From the NCBI GenBank assembly GCA_051649345.1, contig JBOFGX010000217.1:1-31606 (forward strand): a stretch of 31,606 nt of DNA, given 5' to 3'. Each line of letters starts with the position of its first letter. The first letter of the stretch is position 1. Shown piece after piece: positions 1-6,588 of this stretch. The translations under genes and the position numbers were made by a program. Source of the DNA: Leadbetterella sp051649345 (GTDB lineage Bacteria; Bacteroidota; Bacteroidia; Cytophagales; Spirosomataceae). The notes under the pieces are model-generated. The model had not been told where the DNA came from and did no database searches. It was given only the letters and a program-made list of their open reading frames with translations.

Positions 1-653
1 CCCACATGGAGGGTTATGTGTGAAACCGTATGTCCTTTGGTTTTTAGATTTTCTATGATCTCAGGTGTAAAATGTAAAGCTGCCGTGGGTGCAGCTACTG
101 CTCCTTGGTGCTTTGCGAATATAGTTTGATACCTATCTATATCTACACTTGTAGCCTCTCGATTCATATAAGGTGGGAGAGGTATTTTACCAACCTCTAA
201 AATTACATCTGCGAATGACTCACTAGAATCCCACGAAAATTTAACGAGGTTTTGATTGTAATCGATGATCTCAGCATACAAACTATATCCCCCTATGGGA
301 AAAATAAGCGATTCTGATTGTTTGACTTTTTTTTTATTACCAATTAGACAACGCCAAGTACATGTTTCGTTTGATTGGAACACTTGATTAAACTCTTTAT
401 TAACACCAAAGGGCTCCAACAAGAAAATCTCGATTTTTGCACCTGAAGGCTTAAAAAATTGAATTCTAGCTGGAATAACTTTGGTATCATTGAATACGAG
501 CAGAGAATCTGGAGGTAATACTTCCGAAATAGATGAAAAGTTTGTATTGGATATGTGACCTTTCTTACGAATCAGTAGCTTGGAAGAATCCCTAAATTCT
601 GAAGGATACTGGGCGATCCTTTCCTCGGGAAGGAAATAATCGAATTCAGACAT
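1..653 (-). CDS. queA: S-adenosylmethionine:tRNA ribosyltransferase-isomerase QueA, 3'-truncated by the window edge
   Basis: QueA transfers and isomerises the ribosyl part of SAM onto preQ1-tRNA to give epoxyqueuosine, the next-to-last step of queuosine synthesis for GUN anticodons. The visible 217 residues open with EFDYFLPEERIAQYP and include LLVFNDTKVIPARI, PPYMNRE, YQTIFAKHQGAVAAPTAALHFT and HITLHVG, all hallmark blocks of the family. The C-terminal part lies left of the window. Two in-frame ATGs exist, at 653 and 674. I prefer 653 because it starts the protein about where family members start. The ATG at 674 would overlap the stop of the upstream membrane-protein gene and could couple their translation. 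Identification is from conserved motifs and is firm; the start is less certain. Confidence 0.95.
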   Translation of the reverse strand, partial: MSEFDYFLPEERIAQYPSEFRDSSKLLIRKKGHISNTNFSSISEVLPPDSLLVFNDTKVIPARIQFFKPSGAKIEIFLLEPFGVNKEFNQVFQSNETCTWRCLIGNKKKVKQSESLIFPIGGYSLYAEIIDYNQNLVKFSWDSSESFADVILEVGKIPLPPYMNREATSVDIDRYQTIFAKHQGAVAAPTAALHFTPEIIENLKTKGHTVSHITLHV

Positions 654-663
654 TGAAAGAGTA

Positions 664-1170
664 CTAGCCTGCATTTTCGGATGGCTGGGTAAATAGAATT
701 TTGATGGGCAAGAAAAATACCCACACAAGTAATAGTATAAAACCACATATTGTCAATACACTATAACTACCTGTAAGCATTTGATATTTAGCACCGTTGG
801 TAGTACTAAGCCCCACTAAAACAAAAACTAAATAAGAATTGAGAATAGCAAGCCCAGCATCACACCAGCCAATAAGGAGGTTTTTTAGGGTGTTGGGAGC
901 CTTTGACCATGAAAAAGTAGGCAACACTTTAGCATACTGAATCTTTGCGAAGGATGACTTTAGGAACAAAATCAAGAGATTCATAAAAAAAACAACTCCT
1001 GAAAACAAATAAAAGAAATATTGCTTGCTTATAAATTTCTCGGGTTGACCTTGGTCATTAAAAGAATATGCTACATCCTCTGGAAGGTCTACATAACAAA
1101 ACATGAAAAGTACAGTTAGAATTACAGTTACGATTATTCTCCAAAATTTAAAGAATATATTGAAAATCAT
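664..1170 (-). CDS. Small four-helix membrane protein, remote DUF1648-like
   Basis: A 168-residue integral membrane protein of unknown function. Hydrophobic segments lie at roughly residues 8-27, 48-70, 100-122 and 136-160. Between helices 1 and 2 is DLPEDVAYSFNDQGQPEKF followed by SK, which resembles the LP..IP.HFN..G.PD...SK signature of DUF1648 proteins (the family linked to SdpI-type immunity proteins and some transport regulators). That likeness is short and is my inference only. The stop codon lies 10 bases before the preferred queA start, or overlaps it if queA starts at 674, so the two are probably one transcription unit. It is divergent from the cobalamin adenosyltransferase gene across a 79-base gap with no clear promoter consensus. 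Confidence 0.75.
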   Translation of the reverse strand: MIFNIFFKFWRIIVTVILTVLFMFCYVDLPEDVAYSFNDQGQPEKFISKQYFFYLFSGVVFFMNLLILFLKSSFAKIQYAKVLPTFSWSKAPNTLKNLLIGWCDAGLAILNSYLVFVLVGLSTTNGAKYQMLTGSYSVLTICGFILLLVWVFFLPIKILFTQPSENAG

Positions 1171-1249
1171 TTCAGGTATTTTTTAAGTAGAAAGATGTTG
1201 TTTTTGAAAATTGTTGCAATTTAGCATAATAAAAAAGAGCAAATTATAA

Positions 1250-1804
1250 ATGGCTAAAATATATACAAAAACGGGAGACAAAGGTTACACTTCTCTCGTA
1301 GATGGAAAAAGAATTTCTAAATCTGATTTGAGAATCGAGGCCTATGGAACAGTAGATGAACTCAATGCTCATATTGGCTTGCTAAATGACTTACAAAAAG
1401 GAGAATGGTCTGAACTGATTTTAAAAATTCAGCATGAATTGTTTGTGATAGGATCCCATCTCGCCAATGATAATGAGGATATGAAGAAGCACCTACCCAC
1501 ATTCACGACTGAACTCGAAGGAGAAATCGAAAATACAATCGACACATATACGCTTTTGCTACCTCCTTTGAAAAACTTTATTTTGCCAGGTGGAAACATA
1601 CTAATATCTCAAACACATATCTGTAGAACTGTGACCCGACGAGCTGAGAGATGTATAATTAGGCTAAAAGGAGAAACAAATGCTGACTGCTACGAAGTGA
1701 GGTTATTAAACAGATTGTCTGACTATTTTTTTGTATTGGGCAGATATATTGGTAATAGCCAAGGTGTGGAGCCTATACTTTGGAACCCTAAAAATAAACC
1801 ATAA
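1250..1804 (+). CDS. Cob(I)alamin adenosyltransferase, PduO type
   Basis: Transfers the adenosyl group of ATP to cob(I)alamin to make coenzyme B12, in the cytoplasm. The 184 residues match the PduO/MMAB family throughout. The N-terminal ATP-binding block is KIYTKTGDKGYTSLVDGKR followed by the GTVDELNAHIG motif near residue 35. FILPGG lies near residue 105, the arginine-rich RTVTRRAER segment near residue 128, and NRLSDYFFVLGRY near residue 158. The usual length is about 180-195 residues, so it is full length. The ATG at 1250 gives the family's typical start (MAKIYTKTGD). The upstream gap is too short for a cobalamin riboswitch and none is seen. A B12-dependent partner enzyme is not in this window. 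Family assignment is firm. Confidence 0.95.
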   Translation: MAKIYTKTGDKGYTSLVDGKRISKSDLRIEAYGTVDELNAHIGLLNDLQKGEWSELILKIQHELFVIGSHLANDNEDMKKHLPTFTTELEGEIENTIDTYTLLLPPLKNFILPGGNILISQTHICRTVTRRAERCIIRLKGETNADCYEVRLLNRLSDYFFVLGRYIGNSQGVEPILWNPKNKP

Positions 1805-1806
1805 AA

Positions 1807-1834
1807 AAGCTGATCGAAATAAACCGATCAGCTT
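1807..1834 (-). terminator. Intrinsic terminator for the five-repeat PepSY-like lipoprotein gene
   Basis: A perfect 10-bp inverted repeat (1807-1816 with 1825-1834, AAGCTGATCG/CGATCAGCTT) with an 8-base loop. On the minus strand it is followed by a T run (the A run at 1803-1808 on the plus strand), as expected for a gene ending at 1861. It lies between convergent genes. The plus strand lacks a T tract after the stem, so it is a weaker stop for the adenosyltransferase gene. Confidence 0.85.
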
Positions 1835-1860
1835 AGATTGTACGAAATCTATATTGAAAA

Positions 1861-3555
1861 TTATTTTGGCAATGCCGCTTTGGCGTCTGCAATTGCCTTA
1901 AGAGCCTTTTCAACTACTGTCTTAGCATTTGAAAGCGATTTAGCTACTATATCCAATGAAGATCTTATTATGAGTTCGTTTTTATCAGAAATACCTGAAT
2001 TGGCTTTTTTCAAAGCATCTTGTGCAGTTTCATACGAAAGAATTGCGGCATCTAGGTATTTCTTAGCTTCTGCGGCTTTTGCAATAGCAGTAGCATTTTT
2101 TGAATCCGCTGCTGATTTAGTCACGATATCAAGGTCTTTCTTCACCTGATCGAGCTGGGTTTTTTGAGCATCTATAGCCTTCTTGCTCTCATCTGCAGCT
2201 TTCTTGAGTTCTGCTTCAACTTTAGCAAAATTAGCTTTTTGTAGAGCCTCTTGCTCTTTTTTGATTTTATCCAAAGCAGCTTGGCGTTCTGCTTCCAGCT
2301 TTTTGTTCAATGCAGCTATTTCCTCAGGAGTCATTGTACTAGAAGAAGTGGTAGAAATAGCACTACCTTTAATATCAAACTTAACTGAAGCTAGAGTCCC
2401 ATCTGATTTTTTGATAGTCACTATATAGGTTCCATCTCCGTTCTGACTAGCAGATGTAATTGTAGATCCAGGAAACTTTGATTTTATATAATCAGTAATA
2501 GTTTTGGATAGGTCTTCTATTTTGATATTTTTAATAGCATTCTCTGTAGGATCTGATGTAATTTTTCCTGCCGAATCAATTTCTATTATTTTCATTTCAC
2601 CTTCCGCTTTCTTCAATGCCACAATATACTTCCCATTGACATTTTTTATGACAGAGATAATTGTAGATTTAGGATACTTTGCATTGATCGCATCCAAGGC
2701 TGCTTTGGGCAAAGAGGCTGGATCAATTTTTACTTCTCCAACTGGCTGAATAACAACCGTTGACGCATCCTTGATTACGCCATTGGGGTTAACTGTCAAA
2801 ACCTTAATAGAGTTATCTGATTTTTTGATAACTACCGTATATGAATTATTTGCTAACTTCACAGCAGACAATATTTGAGCATCTTGATATCTCTTTTTGA
2901 TAGAATCCGTAACAATTTTAGGCAAAGTTGCTGGATCAATCTTTACATCTCCTTTAGGCATATCCGGTGTAGCCGGTGTTATCAAAACATTATTGTTGGA
3001 GTCAAATGTCAAAAAAACTGACTCCTTTTTTTCGGTTACCAATGTCACTATATATTTTCCATCTGTTGTTTTATAGACCTTTTGAATGGTAGAATTTGGA
3101 TATTTGCTTTTGATATAATCTTTAGCAGCTGTCGGCAAAGAACTAGGCTCAACTTTTATCTCGGTAGATTTTTTGGTTGGGTCAATGATATTCGCCTTTT
3201 CATCTAATAACAAAGTCTTGTAGTTTTTTCCATCTGCCAACAAAACCTGTACGACAAAATATCCATCTTCTGTTTTAGATGCGTACTTAATAGTGCCCGT
3301 TGGATAATTCTTCTTTACAAAATCCAAAATTGCTTGAGGCAACTTGGTTGGATCAATCACTCCTAAACGACTACCATTGATTTGCAACTCAGATTTGGGA
3401 TCAATCGCGATAGAATTATCATAAAAATTGAGATCTGTTGAAGTATTATTGACAACTGGAGCTACTTCAGCATCTGGTTGGACACTTTTATCACATGATA
3501 CAATCCCTATTAGAGATAATGCAAACAAGGAAGCTATGATGGGAAATATTTTCAT
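1861..3555 (-). CDS. Lipoprotein with five PepSY-like repeats and a C-terminal coiled coil
   Basis: A 564-residue exported protein of unknown function. I chose the ATG at 3555 because it opens a lipoprotein signal peptide (MKIFPIIASLFALSL then lipobox IVSC, Cys21); the longer reading from 3603 would put 16 residues ahead of it. Five repeats of about 60 residues follow, at roughly 67-125, 133-193, 204-262, 275-333 and 344-400. Each has the pattern IDPxxLPxxxxDxIKxxYPxSTI, then K..DGKYxVxxKKxDG, then a short xFDxxG strand. This matches the Bacteroidota PepSY-like (DUF2874-type) fold. Residues from about 409 to the end are Ala/Lys/Glu-rich and strongly helical, probably a coiled coil. The neighbouring minus-strand gene at 3805 is a two-repeat paralogue. 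Its function is unknown; binding to a partner protein in the periplasm or on the cell surface is only an inference. Confidence 0.85.
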   Translation of the reverse strand: MKIFPIIASLFALSLIGIVSCDKSVQPDAEVAPVVNNTSTDLNFYDNSIAIDPKSELQINGSRLGVIDPTKLPQAILDFVKKNYPTGTIKYASKTEDGYFVVQVLLADGKNYKTLLLDEKANIIDPTKKSTEIKVEPSSLPTAAKDYIKSKYPNSTIQKVYKTTDGKYIVTLVTEKKESVFLTFDSNNNVLITPATPDMPKGDVKIDPATLPKIVTDSIKKRYQDAQILSAVKLANNSYTVVIKKSDNSIKVLTVNPNGVIKDASTVVIQPVGEVKIDPASLPKAALDAINAKYPKSTIISVIKNVNGKYIVALKKAEGEMKIIEIDSAGKITSDPTENAIKNIKIEDLSKTITDYIKSKFPGSTITSASQNGDGTYIVTIKKSDGTLASVKFDIKGSAISTTSSSTMTPEEIAALNKKLEAERQAALDKIKKEQEALQKANFAKVEAELKKAADESKKAIDAQKTQLDQVKKDLDIVTKSAADSKNATAIAKAAEAKKYLDAAILSYETAQDALKKANSGISDKNELIIRSSLDIVAKSLSNAKTVVEKALKAIADAKAALPK

Positions 3556-3750
3556 TTTATAATTTGGTATTAAATGGTAAAAAAATATAATTTTATATTG
3601 CAAAAATCATGCCGAAGGTCATGATTTTAATTAGTCATTGTAATCATGAATTAAAATTAAACCCAAAACTAAACGCTATACCTTTGTTTAATAATAAACG
3701 AATATACTAAAAAAATATTTAAACAATCCAGCTTCTTTTATAATAAACAA
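3556..3750. other. Intergenic leader of the five-repeat lipoprotein gene
   Basis: 195 AT-rich bases between the start of the five-repeat gene and the terminator of the two-repeat gene. It contains a perfect inverted repeat, 3603-3611 with 3620-3628 (AAAATCATG/CATGATTTT, 8-base loop), which would lie in the 5' leader about 50 bases before the start codon. A minus-strand TAGTTTTG (3671-3664) fits the Bacteroidota -7 box TAnnTTTG, but no matching -33 TTTG is seen. On the plus strand TACCTTTG occurs at 3679-3686 with no gene after it. Confidence 0.4.
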
Positions 3751-3781
3751 CCCAGAATCTAATGAAGAGCTAGATTCTGGG
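3751..3781 (-). terminator. Intrinsic terminator for the two-repeat PepSY-like lipoprotein gene
   Basis: A perfect 11-bp stem (3751-3761 with 3771-3781, CCCAGAATCTA/TAGATTCTGGG) with a 9-base loop, 23 bases beyond the stop codon at 3805. On the minus strand it is followed by the T-rich TTGTTTATTAT. Its presence suggests the two PepSY-like genes are transcribed separately. Confidence 0.85.
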
Positions 3782-3804
3782 TATAAAAAGAAATATAAAA
3801 GCTA

Positions 3805-4434
3805 TTAATTCTTGCCTTTGCTTGTTCCTTTATCTTTTCCTTTTTTTCCTTGGTCTTTCTCACTTGGAATTACTTCGTTTGTGAAAGTACCTTTGGCATC
3901 AAATCCAAGAGTAATTTTAGTACCATCGGCTTTCTTAATACTTACGCTAAATTGACCAGAATCTGACTTGTAGGCCTTTTCGATTGTCGCTCCCGCATAA
4001 TTCTTAGTTATATAATCTTTAATTACGGGAAGAAGAGTAGCTATATCCACTTTGTTTTTTGAATGATCTTTGTGGTCTTTTGCCGACAAAAAAGCACCAT
4101 TTGTATCAAATATTAGGCCTAAAACCTTTCCATCAGCGGTTGTGATGTGCAAAACATAACTTCCAGATTCGGTTTTCGCTGCAGACTTGATAGAAGACCC
4201 TGGGTACGTACCCGAAACATATGCTTTCGTAATAGCTGGTAATGTTGCTGGATCAATCTCTGTGAGCTTGTTCATTTCACCTCTTTTTCCAAGACCTACA
4301 GAATCATGCATAGCTATGAAGTTTAACTCGTTCAAATCGGTTTCTTCGAAAACGTTTTCAATTGAGGTGCATGAAAATGTGATTGAAACAGAAATAACTA
4401 CAGCTAGTAATAAGAATAATCTAATGTTTTTCAT
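3805..4434 (-). CDS. Lipoprotein with two PepSY-like repeats
   Basis: A 209-residue exported lipoprotein and a paralogue of the five-repeat protein downstream. The signal peptide MKNIRLFLLLAVVISVS ends in the lipobox TFSC (Cys22). Two PepSY-like repeats lie at about 58-118 (EIDPATLPAITKAYVSGTYP...) and 128-187 (DIATLLPVIKDYITKNY...). A very basic Lys/Gly tail at 191-209 ends the protein. Similar single or double PepSY-like proteins are common in Bacteroidota, with no settled function. The gene is divergent from the ECF sigma factor gene across about 180 bases, so the sigma/beta-barrel pair could control it, but no operator is visible. Its start codon is the only one that opens the signal peptide. 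Confidence 0.85.
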   Translation of the reverse strand: MKNIRLFLLLAVVISVSITFSCTSIENVFEETDLNELNFIAMHDSVGLGKRGEMNKLTEIDPATLPAITKAYVSGTYPGSSIKSAAKTESGSYVLHITTADGKVLGLIFDTNGAFLSAKDHKDHSKNKVDIATLLPVIKDYITKNYAGATIEKAYKSDSGQFSVSIKKADGTKITLGFDAKGTFTNEVIPSEKDQGKKGKDKGTSKGKN

Positions 4435-4616
4435 TTGTTTATTTGTTTAAATTTAAATACGATAAATTCTGTGCACTTAAATACCAATACGAAAATTTGA
4501 AAATTAACGCTGCCTGAGACAACAGATTTTTTATTACTTACGTATATTATGTTGTATTGAGATAGGATGTTTACTAGATTAAAATTCAATTGTAGAAAAG
4601 TTTAAAAATTTATATT
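4435..4616. other. Divergent intergenic region between PepSY-like lipoprotein and ECF sigma genes
   Basis: About 180 AT-rich bases that must hold promoters for both directions. I see no clear TAnnTTTG/TTTG pair on either strand, so either promoter may depend on an alternative sigma factor. A 12-codon open frame (ATG at 4567, TAA at 4603) lies just upstream of the sigma coding sequence, one frame off it; see the finding on the sigma start. Confidence 0.35.
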
Positions 4617-5183
4617 ATTAAGCAAGAGTTAAGTAGTACTATTCAGAAATGTAAATCCGGAAATATTGCGGCACAGAAAAGCCTTTTTATGCTTTTTTTC
4701 GCTGTAGGAAAACGGATTTGCCTTCGGTATTCTTCTAATATTCAGGAAGCCGAGGAAATGCTGAATGACGGTTTTCTAAAAGTATTTCGAAATTTGAGTC
4801 TATACAATAGCGAACAATCATTTGAGGCTTGGTTTAAGACTATTATTACGCGAACATGTATTGACTATTATAGAAAATATAGCAGCAAGGTAACCTTGCA
4901 TTCCTTGGAGAACCATTTATACTTGGAAGATTCTGAGAATTTAATAGACAACCTAGACAATAATGAGATATTGGAATTGATCCAAAAACTTCCTCCTGCG
5001 TATAGAACTGTATTTTCTATGTATATAATAGACGGATACTCACATGCCGAAATAAGCGAACTATTAGAAATATCAGAAGGAACGTCGCGATCTAATTTAG
5101 CGAAAGCACGCTATAAACTTCAGGAATGGGTCCAAATACTCTATTCCGAATCTAAATCAGTTACAGAATATGGGGAAATTTGA
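4617..5183 (+). CDS. ECF-type RNA polymerase sigma factor
   Basis: A sigma-70 family ECF factor directing RNA polymerase to a dedicated set of promoters. Region 2 is visible in EAEEMLNDGFLKVFRNL, FEAWFKTIITRTCIDYYRK, and region 4 in LPPAYRTVFSMYIIDGYSHAEIS, then EGTSRSNLAKARYKLQEW. The first in-frame ATG is 4689, giving 164 residues. However, the frame stays open and codes for typical sigma N-terminal sequence (KQELSSTIQKCKSGNIAAQ...) back to about 4617; the next stop upstream is at 4593. No ATG, GTG or TTG occurs in that extension. I therefore place the start at the ATT codon 4617 (188 residues), which gives the usual family N-terminus; 4689 is the conservative alternative. The gene overlaps the next by 14 bases, a sign of translational coupling with its likely regulator. 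Confidence 0.85.
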   Translation: MKQELSSTIQKCKSGNIAAQKSLFMLFFAVGKRICLRYSSNIQEAEEMLNDGFLKVFRNLSLYNSEQSFEAWFKTIITRTCIDYYRKYSSKVTLHSLENHLYLEDSENLIDNLDNNEILELIQKLPPAYRTVFSMYIIDGYSHAEISELLEISEGTSRSNLAKARYKLQEWVQILYSESKSVTEYGEI

Positions 5184-6582
5184 TTCAAAAATAAAAACAA
5201 GATTAGATAACCTTCCCGTGGACGGAATGGATGAGGCATGGACAAAACTTGCTCCCTCGCTTCCTAGACCTTGGTATACAAATATTCTAACCGCAAAAAC
5301 TTTGGGTTTTGTAGCCGCCATGCTAACTGGAGTTGTTATTTATCAGTTTTTCAAGATTCAAGATTTAAAAAATCAAAATGTAGAAATAATTTCTAAACAA
5401 CACATTTTAAACAATAAAGCTCCTAAATCTACTACAACGTTAAAAACGGATACAATTTACATCGAAAAAATTATTACAAACCCAGTAGGTACGATTGTAG
5501 AAAATACTACATTTCAAAAGCAGATTCCGAAATCTAATCGTAAGTCAACCAATACTTCTTCGATGTTTAAACATTCAAATGAAGTCTCGCATGTATCTAA
5601 ATCGACAAACGCTAATTATACTCAAAAGCTATCATTTAGAAATACAAATTCAAAAAATAATACCGAAATTAAGACTACGCATTTATATTCACATGATCAG
5701 CCAGATTCTATTACAAATCCTAAAACTATTTCATCAATTCCACTAGAAACAAGCATCACAATAGAGAAGGAAATACCAACTGCAGATTCTAATCAAAACC
5801 ATGTCGCCTCTATTGAATCTAATGAGGGCGTTCAAAAAGACGTCCCCAAACCTATAGATAGTCTTTCTTTAAAGCAGCTTGAAGAACATAAGACAGATGC
5901 GGTTTCAGATAGTCTAAAGATCAATGATCCTACCAAAAAGCATACTAAGCCAAGTAAGTTAGGTACGTTATTAAAGAAAACACCCCTATATATAGGTTTT
6001 GGGAGTACCATAAAAGAAGTTGAAAATCTACGGTATGGCCCCATTTTAGAGCTAGGATTGTTAAAGAAATTACATTTTCAGACAGGGATCTTATTTTATG
6101 AATCTCCCGAAAAAACCTATAAAAAAACACAAGATTTCAACAAAGTCACAGGGCAACAATTCGAAAAAAAATATGACCAACATGTAAAAGAAAAAAGAGC
6201 TAACGACGAAATCCTAGATATAAAGACTAGGCAGTCAATCGTATTTTTACCTTTAAACCTAAACTATTTTTACCCGATTAATTCAAATTTTGACTTTATG
6301 GTTTCAGCAGGAGCTCTAACATATTTATCAAAGACAGAACAGGTAGTTTATCAGAAATACTCTCAAGATACGCGTACATTGGATCTATTTTCGTCAAATA
6401 TTAACTCCAAGAATACTAGTTTTTTCTACAACTATAACTATGGAATGGGCGTTCGATATAGCTACAGGAAAATTAGTGTTTCATTACTTCCTAATTTCGA
6501 ATTCTTAACTGAAAACGATGTTGAATTTTATTCAAAACGGAAATTTTCGATCACAAGTATGCTTAAGTTACGTCTAAACTAA
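5170..6582 (+). CDS. Membrane-anchored anti-sigma-like protein with a C-terminal beta-barrel-like domain
   Basis: A 470-residue protein translated from a start inside the sigma gene. Residues 1-40 form a short cytoplasmic segment with the DEAWTKL pattern often seen at the N-terminus of sigma-linked Bacteroidota membrane proteins. One transmembrane helix spans about 44-61. Residues 65-270 are a Ser/Thr/Asn/Lys-rich linker with little predicted structure. From about 272 (PLYIGFGSTI) to the C-terminus the sequence alternates in beta-strand fashion, with aromatic-ended strands such as LNYFYPINSNFDFMVSAGA and GMGVRYSYRKISVSLLPNFEF, like PorT/OMP beta-barrel domains. By family knowledge such proteins accompany ECF sigma factors. 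I infer that it holds or senses for the sigma factor and may span from inner to outer membrane. No known anti-sigma (ZAS) zinc motif is present. It ends 6 bases from the convergent pruA stop. Confidence 0.75.
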   Translation: MGKFDSKIKTRLDNLPVDGMDEAWTKLAPSLPRPWYTNILTAKTLGFVAAMLTGVVIYQFFKIQDLKNQNVEIISKQHILNNKAPKSTTTLKTDTIYIEKIITNPVGTIVENTTFQKQIPKSNRKSTNTSSMFKHSNEVSHVSKSTNANYTQKLSFRNTNSKNNTEIKTTHLYSHDQPDSITNPKTISSIPLETSITIEKEIPTADSNQNHVASIESNEGVQKDVPKPIDSLSLKQLEEHKTDAVSDSLKINDPTKKHTKPSKLGTLLKKTPLYIGFGSTIKEVENLRYGPILELGLLKKLHFQTGILFYESPEKTYKKTQDFNKVTGQQFEKKYDQHVKEKRANDEILDIKTRQSIVFLPLNLNYFYPINSNFDFMVSAGALTYLSKTEQVVYQKYSQDTRTLDLFSSNINSKNTSFFYNYNYGMGVRYSYRKISVSLLPNFEFLTENDVEFYSKRKFSITSMLKLRLN

Positions 6583-6588
6583 TCCTAC

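Noticed and set aside
1171..1249. Cobalamin riboswitch before the adenosyltransferase gene
   Set aside because: The gap is only 79 bases and shows no B12-box-like sequence or multi-stem fold.
1838..2749. Plus-strand open frames opposite the five-repeat lipoprotein gene
   Set aside because: They mirror the Ala/Lys-rich minus-strand gene; translations are Ser/Ala/Phe-rich with no domain, signal or promoter.
3679..3781. Exact TACCTTTG box on the plus strand followed by a hairpin at 3751-3781, as for a small RNA
   Set aside because: There is no -33 element, and the hairpin has its T-rich side on the minus strand, where it fits the lipoprotein gene as terminator.
4649..4654. ATG at 4649 as start of the ECF sigma factor
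   Set aside because: It is followed at once by TAA and is out of frame with the sigma coding sequence.
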